DNA of 62,848 bases from JBELHR01 sp049607205 (GCA_049607205.1 JBMYWH010000012.1:1-62848), one strand, 5' to 3'. Counted from the first letter of the stretch, positions 36,061-44,286 are shown. Notes: a model not told the origin generated them from the sequence alone. A program made the numbers and translations.

Positions 36061-36068
36061 CAAATATA
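36061..36068 (-). promoter_or_regulatory. -7 box of the DUF4494-GNAT unit
   Basis: Minus-strand TATATTTG, an exact consensus match 27 bases before the DUF4494 start. No TTG is found at the preferred distance, where the divergent helicase promoter lies. Confidence 0.45.
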
Positions 36069-36088
36069 ACATTTCACTGAATTAAATG

Positions 36089-36096
36089 TACCTTTG
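36089..36096 (+). promoter_or_regulatory. -7 box of the DEAD-box helicase gene
   Basis: TACCTTTG matches TAnnTTTG exactly, 23 bases before the ATG at 36120. No TTG is seen upstream at 17-23 bp. Confidence 0.45.
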
Positions 36097-36119
36097 CATT
36101 TAGATTTATTTTAGACACG

Positions 36120-37226
36120 ATGGGATTCAAAGATTTAGGCTTAAGCCAACAAATTATTAAGAGTATAGCAGAGTTGGGAATTGAAAAACCAACTGAGGTT
36201 CAACAGAAAGTAATTCCTCTTTTATTAGAGAAAAAGACTGACTTATTTGCTGTGGCCCAAACCGGTTCAGGGAAAACATTAGCCTTTGCGGCTCCGATAT
36301 TAGAGCAAATTCAATCGAAGAAAGATACTCAAGCTTTAGTTTTAGTTCCTACTAGAGAATTGGCTCAACAAGTGAAAAAAGTGTTCTTTAAGGCAAGTAA
36401 ATATTTAGATAAGAAAATATTCGTAGATGCAGTTTACGGAGGTGAGAAGATACATATTCAAGAAGAGCGCCTTGAAAGACCTACACAAATTCTTGTGGCA
36501 ACACCAGGAAGACTCTTAGAACTTCTTGAACGCAATGCTTTAAATCTAATTAATCTTAAATATCTAGTTTTAGATGAGGCTGATGAAATGATTAATATGG
36601 GATTCAGACCTGATCTAGATCGTTTATTAAAATATATTCCTCAAGAAAAGCAAGTATGGATGTATTCTGCAACCTTACCCGATGAATTGCGTGGTATGGT
36701 AAAGAATTATTTAAAAAGAGATTACGAAAAAATTGAATTAGCAAAGCAAATCAAAATCAATCCAAACATCAATCATCGCTATAAGATGGTCGAGCCTTCT
36801 GATAAATTTGACTATATCCTTGACTTCATAGACAGTCAAGAAGGAAATCAAGGAATTATTTTTGTCCGTACCAGAGCAAACGCACAACAGCTTGCTGAAG
36901 CGCTTCAAAACGAAGATGTTTCTGCAAAGGCAATTGAAGGAGATATGGGACAGAGAGATCGTGACAAGGTTATGAGGTCTTTTAAAAATGGAGCAACTCA
37001 AATCTTGGTAGCTACTGATGTTGCCGCTAGAGGGATAGATGTGGACGATCTTGCTTTTGTATTACATCACCAACTTCCTGAACAATATGTTTTCTATCCT
37101 CACCGAAGCGGAAGAACCGCACGTGCAGGTAAAAAAGGAGTTTCACTAGCCTTAGTTTCTAACAGGGAAAAAGTGCAATTAAACGATATTTCGAAAAAGT
37201 ATAAAATAGAGTTCCGCGAGCAATGA
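36120..37226 (+). CDS. DEAD-box ATP-dependent RNA helicase, short core form
   Basis: A 368-residue RNA helicase made up of little more than the two RecA-like core domains. Motifs are the Q motif (GFKDLGLSQQI...KPTEVQQ), I AQTGSGKT, Ia PTRELAQQ, Ib TPGRLL, II DEAD in VLDEADEMINMGF, III SAT, IV IIFVRTRANA, V ATDVAARGIDV and VI HRSGRTARAG. The positively charged C-terminal tail typical of RhlE or CsdA-like enzymes is missing, so substrate choice must come from the core or from partners. Ribosome assembly or RNA decay are the usual roles. The start of the TRIC-type gene overlaps its end by 4 bases. Confidence 0.95.
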   Translation: MGFKDLGLSQQIIKSIAELGIEKPTEVQQKVIPLLLEKKTDLFAVAQTGSGKTLAFAAPILEQIQSKKDTQALVLVPTRELAQQVKKVFFKASKYLDKKIFVDAVYGGEKIHIQEERLERPTQILVATPGRLLELLERNALNLINLKYLVLDEADEMINMGFRPDLDRLLKYIPQEKQVWMYSATLPDELRGMVKNYLKRDYEKIELAKQIKINPNINHRYKMVEPSDKFDYILDFIDSQEGNQGIIFVRTRANAQQLAEALQNEDVSAKAIEGDMGQRDRDKVMRSFKNGATQILVATDVAARGIDVDDLAFVLHHQLPEQYVFYPHRSGRTARAGKKGVSLALVSNREKVQLNDISKKYKIEFREQ

Positions 37227-37849
37227 GCATAATCTACATCCTTGATTTAATTGGAACATTTGCTTTTGCCCTAAGTGGGGCTATTACCGCGAGCAATAAG
37301 AAATTCGATTTATTTGGGGTGATTATTATTGCATTTATTACGGCTGTAGGAGGTGGGATGCTTAGAGATTTACTCATTGATGCCCACCCTGTAAACTGGA
37401 TTGGAGATTCCAATTATATTTGGGTTATTGTACTGGCTGTAATGACTATGTATAGTTTGAAGAGTAAGATAGCCCCTTGGGCCAAAACCTTTTTCATCTT
37501 TGACACCATAGGTCTAGGCGTATTCACATTAATAGGAACGCAAAAGGGCTTATCCTATGGTTTAGCTGGATTCCCAGCGATCGTGATGGGAATGATCTCT
37601 GCATGTTTCGGAGGAGTTATAAGGGACGTTCTAACGAATAAAGTACCTTTAATTTTCAAAAAGGAAATCTATGCATCGGCCTGTCTTGCTGGGGGAATTG
37701 TTTTTCTAATCATCAACTACTTTAACTTTGATGAAAGGATAATAGCCTACAGCACTATTGGAACAGTCGTGTTTATTAGACTCATAGCAGTGGCATATCA
37801 TCTAGAACTTCCTAAGATCAATAAGGATATATTTGGAAATAAAATCTGA
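37223..37849 (+). CDS. TRIC-type cation channel family membrane protein (formerly UPF0126)
   Basis: A 208-residue inner-membrane protein with seven predicted helices and the internal duplication typical of bacterial TRIC channels. The repeated glycine-rich signatures GGGMLRDLLIDAHPVNW (first half) and FGGVIRDVLTNKVPLIF (second half) form the kinked pore helices. Bacterial homologues are trimeric channels for K+ or other monovalent cations. It is translationally coupled to the helicase gene by a 4-base overlap. Its stop codon directly abuts the end of the convergent ACT-like gene. Confidence 0.9.
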   Translation: MSIIYILDLIGTFAFALSGAITASNKKFDLFGVIIIAFITAVGGGMLRDLLIDAHPVNWIGDSNYIWVIVLAVMTMYSLKSKIAPWAKTFFIFDTIGLGVFTLIGTQKGLSYGLAGFPAIVMGMISACFGGVIRDVLTNKVPLIFKKEIYASACLAGGIVFLIINYFNFDERIIAYSTIGTVVFIRLIAVAYHLELPKINKDIFGNKI

Positions 37850-38509
37850 TTAACGCTTTTTCATATCTATCAGAATAGAAAAGGTTTTATTCACATCTTC
37901 CTCCTTAACTACAATAGTCATCTCATGAGTGGTTGATATCACCTCTTGAACAGGGATATCTGCCCAAGCTAACTGTTTGAGTATAAAGTAATAAATACCA
38001 GATTGCTCAAGGTTTGATTTAGGCAGCTTAATAGTGATTGAAGCCAGAGAATTAAGAGACCAAATACAATTTTCTGATTCAAAAAACTCCTCAACACGCT
38101 CCAGTAAATTTCTACTTACCACTATGTTAGTTTCAAAAATACCTTGGGAAATAGTAAAGAAATAATCCTTATTATCTCCGATTTCAGAAAGCAATTTCGA
38201 AATAGCTGTTAGAAGAGTAGGAGTGTTCTTAAAAGTATAATCACATAAATCCGATCTCACAATAAAATCTCCCAGACTCAAAGAAATTTTCTGAATACTT
38301 CTTCTAATTCTCAAAACATTGGATGGAGATAATCTATTAATCGCCATCATGATTGCACCCGTTTTAACTTCCTTTCCGAGTTGTTGCTCAACATCTTCTT
38401 GAATTTCTCGAGCCAAAGACGATACATTAATCAATTTATCGGTCAATGCCTCTTCGATAAATGGGGTTTTGCGTACAATGTGTTCTACGGCCTCCTGAAT
38501 TGTTTTCAT
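37850..38509 (-). CDS. Protein with an aspartate-kinase-like ACT region, divergent from lysC
   Basis: A 219-residue protein of no family I can name with certainty. The C-terminal segment (about residues 150-219: SLASITIKLPKSNL through GIYYFILKQLAWADIPVQEVIS and MTIVVKEEDVNKTFSIL) has the beta-alpha-beta-beta-alpha-beta rhythm of an ACT domain and closely resembles the regulatory ACT of aspartate kinases. A second related stretch (about 85-140) may be another ACT. The first 80 residues are helical with a possible winged-helix pattern (KEVKTGAIMMAINRLS). It lies divergent to the aspartate kinase gene across 104 bases that hold a strong dyad. A regulator of lysC transcription or a regulatory partner of the enzyme is plausible; both are inference. 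Confidence 0.65.
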   Translation of the reverse strand: MKTIQEAVEHIVRKTPFIEEALTDKLINVSSLAREIQEDVEQQLGKEVKTGAIMMAINRLSPSNVLRIRRSIQKISLSLGDFIVRSDLCDYTFKNTPTLLTAISKLLSEIGDNKDYFFTISQGIFETNIVVSRNLLERVEEFFESENCIWSLNSLASITIKLPKSNLEQSGIYYFILKQLAWADIPVQEVISTTHEMTIVVKEEDVNKTFSILIDMKKR

Positions 38510-38551
38510 GATTGTTGAAATTTAAACATCTTGTTAATTATGGTAAAAATA

Positions 38552-38567
38552 GTACAATTTTTTGTAC
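38552..38567. promoter_or_regulatory. Inverted repeat GTACAA-TTTT-TTGTAC over the lysC -33 element
   Basis: Perfect 6-bp arms (38552-38557 and 38562-38567) with a TTTT spacer. The right arm contains the TTG of the lysC promoter, so a bound regulator would block or recruit RNA polymerase. A third GTAC half-site occurs at 38577-38580. Confidence 0.5.
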
Positions 38568-38592
38568 AAATTCCAAGTACGCCACATCTTTG
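38562..38592 (+). promoter_or_regulatory. Promoter of lysC
   Basis: TTG (38562-38564), 20 bp, CATCTTTG (38585-38592), one mismatch from TAnnTTTG at its first base. The leader is about 16 bases. Confidence 0.5.
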
Positions 38593-38613
38593 TAGTTTAA
38601 AAGAATAGATAAG

Positions 38614-39933
38614 ATGAAAGTTTTTAAGTTTGGTGGTACTTCTGTTGGAAGTGCAGAGAATATGAACAAGGTAGCGGATATTGTTTTAGGAGAAAAGGAC
38701 CGTAAGGTTGTAGTACTTTCTGCCATGTCCGGAACCACTAATTCTTTAGTAGAGATCTCTGAGCTATACAAAATGCATAGAAATAGTGAAGCTTTAGAAA
38801 AAATTGATGATTTAGAACAGCGTTACGAGCAAGTGATTACGGATCTAAATTATTCCAAAGATATTCAACTTGAAGCCCAACAATTTATAAATGACAAATT
38901 CGAATTCTTAAGAGAGTTTTCAAGAAATTCCTCTTTGAGCTCTATAGAGAGAACTAATATTATTTTAGCACAAGGGGAACTTATCTCAACACAACTCTTT
39001 ACCTGGCTTATTTCTTCTAAGGGAGAAAAAGTGAGTCTACAACCAGCGCTCGACTTTATGAGAACGGATCGAAATGCAGAACCAGACACGGCCTATATTT
39101 CACTTAATTTAAATCAAATATTTGAGGAAAAACCAAGTTGTAAAACTTTTGTAACTCAGGGATTCATTTGTTTAGACGACAAAGGAAGAGTTTCAAATCT
39201 AGAACGTGGGGGGAGTGATTATTCGGCCTCCTTAATTGGAGCAGCAATAGATGCAGAGGACATTCAAATTTGGACGGATATCGATGGTATGCACAATAAT
39301 GACCCTAGATTTGTGGAAGAGACGCATTCTATTGCTCAGATTAGTTTTGAAGAAGCAGCGGAGTTAGCTTATTTCGGAGCAAAAATTCTTCACCCTCAAT
39401 CGGTCTTCCCAGCAATGGAAAAGAATATTCCAGTTTGGCTCAAAAACACCTTTAAACCTGAAGCTCATGGTACGCAAATCACCAATGAAGCTCCAGCCAA
39501 TAGATATACTTCTGTGGCGGCAAAGGATGGCATTATAGCTATTAGAATTAAATCTTATCGAATGCTTATGGCATATGGTTTCTTAAAGTCAATTTTTGAA
39601 ATATTCGAAAGACATCAAACGGCTATTGATATGATTACTACTTCTGAAGTCGCAGTTTCACTTACTATAGATGATGACTCCAAGCTTTCAGAAATCTTAA
39701 ATGAATTGGAACAGCTAGGGAAGGTAGAGGTAGACTATGATCAGACAATTATTTGTATAGCAGGAAACTTCAGTCAAGAAAATAAAGGAGTAAGCGCACC
39801 TATATTGGAGGCTCTAAAAGACACGAGTATTCGTATGATTTCCTATGGTGGATCTCAGCACAATGTATCGGTACTTATAGATTCCAGTGAAAAACAAGCT
39901 TCCTTGAATTCTTTGAATCAATTGCTTTTTTGA
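38614..39933 (+). CDS. lysC: Aspartate kinase, monofunctional
   Basis: The enzyme phosphorylates L-aspartate, the entry to lysine, threonine, methionine and diaminopimelate synthesis. The 439-residue protein has the kinase signature KFGGTSVG (Lys5-Gly12), the LERGGSDYSASLIGAAIDA segment, the DIDGMHNNDPR motif and the FGAKILHPQS segment. Two C-terminal ACT domains follow (about 310-439, including SIFEIFERHQTAIDMITTSEVAVSLTI), so feedback control by an amino acid is expected. No homoserine dehydrogenase is fused. Its 3' end overlaps the convergent Sco-family gene by 16 bases. The short name lysC is used generically; the isozyme type is not resolved. Confidence 0.93.
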   Translation: MKVFKFGGTSVGSAENMNKVADIVLGEKDRKVVVLSAMSGTTNSLVEISELYKMHRNSEALEKIDDLEQRYEQVITDLNYSKDIQLEAQQFINDKFEFLREFSRNSSLSSIERTNIILAQGELISTQLFTWLISSKGEKVSLQPALDFMRTDRNAEPDTAYISLNLNQIFEEKPSCKTFVTQGFICLDDKGRVSNLERGGSDYSASLIGAAIDAEDIQIWTDIDGMHNNDPRFVEETHSIAQISFEEAAELAYFGAKILHPQSVFPAMEKNIPVWLKNTFKPEAHGTQITNEAPANRYTSVAAKDGIIAIRIKSYRMLMAYGFLKSIFEIFERHQTAIDMITTSEVAVSLTIDDDSKLSEILNELEQLGKVEVDYDQTIICIAGNFSQENKGVSAPILEALKDTSIRMISYGGSQHNVSVLIDSSEKQASLNSLNQLLF

Positions 39934-40625
39934 AGTGTTTCAATAATATGATTTACTGTTGCTTTGTTGGAAACTCCAAGTCCTTCTTGTTGATAAACTA
40001 ATTCACCTTGTGGGTCAAAAACACTAATTATATTAGAATGAGAAAAATCTAAAGGATTTATTTGCTTGTATTTGACTGCTAATACATTTGCAAATTCTCT
40101 AACAGTCTGTGGAGTACCTTGTAAAAACACAAATTTATTCGATGTCATTTGATTCTCCTTTGCAAAAGCTTGTAACTTTTCCGGGGAGTCTGTAGTTGGA
40201 TCTATACTGACAAATACATAATTGATCTTTTTATCATAAGTTTTAGGGATTTGTTCTTCGATATTTCTCATATCGGCTACTAAACGCGGACAAGCCGCTT
40301 TACAACTTGTGTAGATCATAACAATTACTAATGTCTTCCCTTGAAGCTCTTTTAATTGTATTGATTCATTGCTCTGAGTATTCCAACGAGAATCAAGGTT
40401 AAATATAGATTCTTCGGTGATTTGTTCCTTATTCAATTCTGAAGGATTGGCGAGATCAACAGGAAGTAAATCCATTCCACAAACTGGACAAGCTCCAGGT
40501 TTACTAAAAGTTGTTTCTCCTTGGCAATGCATTGGGCATTGGTAAAGAAATGATTGATCCGTTTTCTTACAAGAATAGTTAAATGTAAGACATAAAAGTA
40601 GAATGATTTTTAATGTTGATTTCAT
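39918..40625 (-). CDS. SCO1/SenC-family copper lipoprotein with an N-terminal heavy-metal-binding domain
   Basis: A 235-residue exported protein probably involved in copper delivery. The signal peptide ends in a lipobox-like FNYSC, with Cys19 as lipid anchor. Residues 28-56 form a small metal-binding domain with YQCPMHC and PGACPVCGMDLLPV (Cys30, Cys34, Cys46, Cys49). The thioredoxin-like Sco domain follows with the copper motif TSCKAACP (Cys108, Cys112) and a late His in FSHSN. It is the last gene of the nirK unit, 10 bases after the NirV-like gene, so loading copper into NirK (or an oxidase) is the natural inference. It overlaps lysC by 16 bases on the opposite strand. Confidence 0.88.
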   Translation of the reverse strand: MKSTLKIILLLCLTFNYSCKKTDQSFLYQCPMHCQGETTFSKPGACPVCGMDLLPVDLANPSELNKEQITEESIFNLDSRWNTQSNESIQLKELQGKTLVIVMIYTSCKAACPRLVADMRNIEEQIPKTYDKKINYVFVSIDPTTDSPEKLQAFAKENQMTSNKFVFLQGTPQTVREFANVLAVKYKQINPLDFSHSNIISVFDPQGELVYQQEGLGVSNKATVNHIIETLQKSN

Positions 40626-40635
40626 AGATAATTGC

Positions 40636-41394
40636 TTAGTCTTTTATACATCTAAAACCTAGGTTTCTCATTGAATATTTAGCTTTTAAGCTTCCTCGTA
40701 TTGCATAACGCATAAAAGCTGCGTAGTTCATCAGATCTGTCGCTCCGATTGCTGCACTTCCACAAAATAGGTTGGTGTCAGTATCTACATCTTTTCTAGA
40801 TTCTCCAGAGACTAGAACAGAATTAAAATCCTCCGTCCATTCCCAAACTAGGCCATGAAGGTCATAAACCCCCCAATAGTTTCGGAAGGTAGATTCAATT
40901 TCATTATTATAAGTTTTTGGTTTTTCATACCAAGAAAGGATATATGCATTATAGGTCTCTAATGTTCTGGCATCCGCCATTTTTTCGTTGGCCATAGCAA
41001 CATACTCCCATTGATCGATCGTAGGAAGTCTCTTGCCTTTACTTTGACAATAAGCATTTGCAGCATACCAGCTTACGTTCGTAATAGGAGCCCTTAGGTT
41101 TTGATTTTTGCCTAAAACAGTATCTGATTTAAAGTCTCTTAAATAATTTGCATCCTTGAAAAGCCCTTTAACTTGAGATCTTCGCCAATTTGGTTGTTCA
41201 ATCACAAATTTTAAAAAGTCCTCATTGGTGACTGGATAAACGTCTATTTTGAAATCTTTAATAACCACTTGGGTCGAATCCGTTCCATATAATGGAATAT
41301 AAACGCCACCTTTGATTGATACCATTTCTGATTGGCTAAACATGGTCGAACAAAGAAGAGTCAAACATATAGCCAATCGATATGTATGGGTCAT
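40636..41394 (-). CDS. SUMF1/formylglycine-generating-enzyme-like protein, NirV-like
   Basis: A 252-residue exported protein (signal peptide of about 20 residues) with the SUMF1 fold: VSIKGGVYIPLYG at the start, DFKIDVYPVTNEDFLKFV, NVSWYAANAYCQSKGKRLPTIDQWEYVA, LVWEWTEDFNS and the C-terminal YSMRNLGFRCIKD. It is not expected to be a formylglycine synthase, because no sulfatase is near. The typical relative beside copper nitrite reductase genes is NirV, whose exact role is unsettled. It lies 4 bases from nirK and 10 from the Sco gene, so it is cotranscribed with both. Confidence 0.85.
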   Translation of the reverse strand: MTHTYRLAICLTLLCSTMFSQSEMVSIKGGVYIPLYGTDSTQVVIKDFKIDVYPVTNEDFLKFVIEQPNWRRSQVKGLFKDANYLRDFKSDTVLGKNQNLRAPITNVSWYAANAYCQSKGKRLPTIDQWEYVAMANEKMADARTLETYNAYILSWYEKPKTYNNEIESTFRNYWGVYDLHGLVWEWTEDFNSVLVSGESRKDVDTDTNLFCGSAAIGATDLMNYAAFMRYAIRGSLKAKYSMRNLGFRCIKD

Positions 41395-41398
41395 ATAA

Positions 41399-42850
41399 TT
41401 ATTTTTTATTTCGGACTTTTTTCACTTGATCTATGTTAACCTTAGATTTGTTATTTCCCCAAGAATCATATACATAGGTAAGCACATCAGCTATTTCTTG
41501 ATCCGTGAGATTTTGTTTGGTCATTACACTATTGTAGTTTATTCCATTCACTACAATTTCTCCAGTTTTTCCATGCATCACAATGTCTATTGCTCTTTCC
41601 ACATTTGCATTTAAAAAGTCTGATTTCGCTAAGGGTGGAAAAGCATTTGGTATTCCATCTCCATTAGCTTGATGACAAGCAAAACAGGTTCCAGCATATA
41701 TTTTCTTTCCAGACTCAATTTTCTCTTCAAAGGTCCTTTTCATATTCTTCTTTTCTGAGACGATTGTTTGGCTCGAAGTGGGCATGTCATGAATGGCACC
41801 ACCTTCTGGATGATAAATCCCTTCTTGTACAACACCAGAATAAATACTCTTGTTTTCTTCTCCTTTAACTTTAAGCATTCCTAATGCTCCTTTGTTAAAA
41901 GCTCTGAAAATCGCGTGATCTACTAATATAAAAGTTCCTGGTACATCTACCTTAAAATCTAAAAAGGCTGCGCCACCTGAAGGAATAGATGTGGTTTGGA
42001 CATCTTTATTAATTGTTTTCCCACCTTCTATATGCACATTGTCAAATATTTCTCCAATTACATGAAAAGACGAAGTCAGGTTAGGCCCGCCGTTTCCAAC
42101 AAATAATCTCACGGTCTCACCAACATTAGCTGTGATGGCATTATCTCCGGTCAAAGCGCCAACTTTTCCATTGAAAACCACATAATCGGCATCTTCATCT
42201 ATTGCTTTTTGCATGTCAAAGGCTTGTAGACCTGGTTCACCATATTCTCCTTTGGTATAGAAGTCTCCTTGCATGATGTAATATTCACGATCAACAGGAG
42301 GTAGTCCTCCTTCAGGTTCAACAAGGATCAAGCCATACATTCCGTTGGCAATATGCATCCCTACTGGAGCAGTAGCACAGTGGTAAACATATAAACCACT
42401 TTTCAGGGTTTTAAAACTAAAGGTCTTCTCATGCCCAGGTGCCACAAAAGAAGAAGTAGCGCCACCTCCTGGACCTGTCACGGCATGCATGTCTATATTA
42501 TGAGGTAATTTGTTATCAGGATGATTAGAAAGAGTAAACTCTACTTCATCTCCAACCCTTGTTCTAATAAAGCTACCAGGAACAGTACCTCCAAAGGTCC
42601 AATAAACATATTCAACTCCATCGGTCATTGTACCTGTTTGTTCTAAGATTTCCATATGTACTTTCAATTTAGTAGCTGCTCTATTCCCAACTGGTTTGGG
42701 CACAAACGGAGGAGAAGTTAATTCTGCTTCCATCGATCCCTGAACCGGAACTGTACTATAATCTTTGATGGAATCCGAACTCTTATAGGAATTGGTACAC
42801 CCCAAAAGAATTAATGTTAGAGTTAATGTGGCTAACTGTTTCATATTCAA
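41399..42850 (-). CDS. nirK: Copper nitrite reductase, AniA-type lipoprotein fused to a C-terminal cytochrome c domain
   Basis: NirK reduces nitrite to nitric oxide in the cell envelope. The 483-residue protein has a lipoprotein signal (LILLGC, Cys18) and two cupredoxin domains. Type 1 copper ligands are His117, Cys158, His166 and Met171 (HCATAPVGMHIANGM, the class II form seen in Neisseria AniA). Type 2 ligands are His122, His157 and His312, with catalytic Asp120 and His263. Residues of about 380-470 form a class I cytochrome c domain with CFACH at 389-393 and a distal Met in YNSVMTKQ. The fused haem could take electrons directly from the respiratory chain. It is followed within 4 bases by the NirV-like gene. 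Confidence 0.93.
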   Translation of the reverse strand: MNMKQLATLTLTLILLGCTNSYKSSDSIKDYSTVPVQGSMEAELTSPPFVPKPVGNRAATKLKVHMEILEQTGTMTDGVEYVYWTFGGTVPGSFIRTRVGDEVEFTLSNHPDNKLPHNIDMHAVTGPGGGATSSFVAPGHEKTFSFKTLKSGLYVYHCATAPVGMHIANGMYGLILVEPEGGLPPVDREYYIMQGDFYTKGEYGEPGLQAFDMQKAIDEDADYVVFNGKVGALTGDNAITANVGETVRLFVGNGGPNLTSSFHVIGEIFDNVHIEGGKTINKDVQTTSIPSGGAAFLDFKVDVPGTFILVDHAIFRAFNKGALGMLKVKGEENKSIYSGVVQEGIYHPEGGAIHDMPTSSQTIVSEKKNMKRTFEEKIESGKKIYAGTCFACHQANGDGIPNAFPPLAKSDFLNANVERAIDIVMHGKTGEIVVNGINYNSVMTKQNLTDQEIADVLTYVYDSWGNNKSKVNIDQVKKVRNKK

Positions 42851-42887
42851 GATGGTTAATTAATAATTGATTTAAAAAACTTGAGGG

Positions 42888-42904
42888 AAGGTACCTTAAA
42901 AATA
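42888..42904 (-). promoter_or_regulatory. nirK upstream element: palindrome next to a -7-like box
   Basis: On the minus strand TATTTTTA (42904 down to 42897; one mismatch from TAnnTTTG) is followed directly by the perfect palindrome AAGGTACCTT (42888-42897). An operator overlapping the transcript start would fit nitrite, NO or oxygen control, but no TTG is at the usual distance and no known FNR/NsrR consensus is seen. Confidence 0.3.
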
Positions 42905-42951
42905 CAACATTTTTTTATAATTAACCTAACTGCTGATTTGGTTCAATTAAC

Positions 42952-42986
42952 AAAAAAAAGCCCAACATCACAATGTTGGGCTTTTT
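42952..42986 (-). terminator. Terminator after the acidic 135-residue gene (bidirectional form)
   Basis: A 14-bp stem (42955-42968 with 42973-42986) with a CACA loop. The A-run 42952-42959 provides the U tract on the minus strand. It insulates the upstream gene from nirK. Confidence 0.88.
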
Positions 42987-43006
42987 GTTTATGGTTTAAA
43001 CAGGAC

Positions 43007-43414
43007 TTAGAAATTCAATAAAGCCTGCTTATAAGCCTCTAAATCTGCAACAGAAGAAGCTCTTTTATAATCTGACATCAGAGATAATAAAAACTCAAAA
43101 CTATCCGCTTGGTTCTCAGTAACAGCTTCCTTTTCTTCAATTTCAGCTTCAATTGGCTCTTCTAAATCCTCTGACACTGCTTCGGAAACTTCTATTTCTT
43201 CATCTTCAAGAAAAGGAATTAAGAAAGCTCCATTCTCCTCAAGGTGTTCACAGGTTAGACGAATCGTCTTAGTCAATTTAGGGTTCTCATCCTGAATAGA
43301 ATAAGTTCTCATTTTTTTCAAAGACTCAAGGACTGCTTCACTTGCAACTCCTTCTGAGATGACCTGTTTACGAATCTTAGCAACTAGATCCTGAATCATT
43401 TCAATATTCTCCAC
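43007..43414 (-). CDS. Acidic protein of unknown function
   Basis: A 135-residue cytosolic protein I do not recognise. The first 80 residues are predicted helices with a basic-then-neutral pattern (IQDLVAKIRKQVISEGVASEAVLESLKKMR). A Glu-rich linker (about 70-100) follows, and a final helix holds DSFEFLLSLMSDYKRASS. It has no signal peptide or metal motif. It has a good promoter and its own terminator, so it is a single-gene transcript divergent from the metallo-beta-lactamase-fold gene. Codon use is like the neighbours. Confidence 0.75.
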   Translation of the reverse strand: MENIEMIQDLVAKIRKQVISEGVASEAVLESLKKMRTYSIQDENPKLTKTIRLTCEHLEENGAFLIPFLEDEEIEVSEAVSEDLEEPIEAEIEEKEAVTENQADSFEFLLSLMSDYKRASSVADLEAYKQALLNF

Positions 43415-43443
43415 GGCTATATGTTTTATTATTAGATTTTATG

Positions 43444-43476
43444 CAAAGATATTATTTAATTCAATTTACATGGCAA
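43444..43476 (-). promoter_or_regulatory. Promoter of the acidic 135-residue gene
   Basis: Minus strand: TTG (43476-43474), 22 bp, TATCTTTG (43451-43444), both exact; the leader is about 24 bases. Confidence 0.6.
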
Positions 43477-43527
43477 ATAAAGATTGTAAAATTTTCGTAT
43501 GTTCTTTAAAAGTATAAAAATAGCCAA

Positions 43528-44286
43528 ATGAAATCTCTTATAAACCTAGTAATCACATCAGTAATCTTCCTTTTATCCAACACCATAAATTCTCAAGAAT
43601 TTCAAATTCAATTGGAGACTGAAAAGGGAAACCTAAATATTGAACCCGTTTATCACGGTAGCCTATTTATAAATTACAATGCAATAAATATTTTAGTTGA
43701 CCCCTTCCAGAACCTTGATAAGCTCAATCAATATTCCGAATTGGACTATGTTTTAATCACTGATATTCATGGGGATCATTATAATTTAAATGCACTAGAA
43801 TCTCTAGATTTAGATTCAAGTAAGATTATTGCTCCTCAAGCCGTGTTTGATAAAATGCCAGAGAATTTAAAGAAGAGGACCCTAGTTCTTAATAATGGGG
43901 CTCGAGTGAAGTTAAAAGGAGGGATAGATGCCCTGGCCATTCCCATGTATAACTTACCAGAGACTAGTAGTTCAAGACATCCTAAAGGACGTGGAAATGG
44001 ATATGTGTTGGAATTAGGAGGGAAGCGTGTTTATATTTCTGGAGATACTGAAGATATTGAAGAAATGCGATCTTTAAAAGATATTGATTTAGCTTTTATA
44101 TGTATGAACTTACCCTATACTATGGACGTAAATCAAGCAGCGAGTGCTGTATTAGAATTTCAACCAGCAAAAGTAGTTCCTTATCATTATAGAGGTAAAG
44201 AAAAAATGAGTGATATCAATCAGTTTAAAAGTTTGGTAGTATCTCAAAACTCAGAGATTCAAGTTTTGTTATTTGATTGGTATTAA
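43528..44286 (+). CDS. Exported metallo-beta-lactamase-fold hydrolase
   Basis: A 252-residue protein with a signal peptide (about residues 1-22, ending INS before Gln23) and a UlaG-like metallo-beta-lactamase fold. The metal motif reads TDIHGDHYN (residues 78-86), with His81, Asp83 and His84 present but Asp79 in place of the first His of HxHxDH. Further ligands are likely in ISGDTED (late Asp) and VVPYHYRG (final His). It may therefore use a modified two-metal site. The substrate is unknown, and it is not a recognisable antibiotic-degrading enzyme. It starts divergently from the acidic gene, and a gap of 389 bases follows. Confidence 0.85.
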   Translation: MKSLINLVITSVIFLLSNTINSQEFQIQLETEKGNLNIEPVYHGSLFINYNAINILVDPFQNLDKLNQYSELDYVLITDIHGDHYNLNALESLDLDSSKIIAPQAVFDKMPENLKKRTLVLNNGARVKLKGGIDALAIPMYNLPETSSSRHPKGRGNGYVLELGGKRVYISGDTEDIEEMRSLKDIDLAFICMNLPYTMDVNQAASAVLEFQPAKVVPYHYRGKEKMSDINQFKSLVVSQNSEIQVLLFDWY

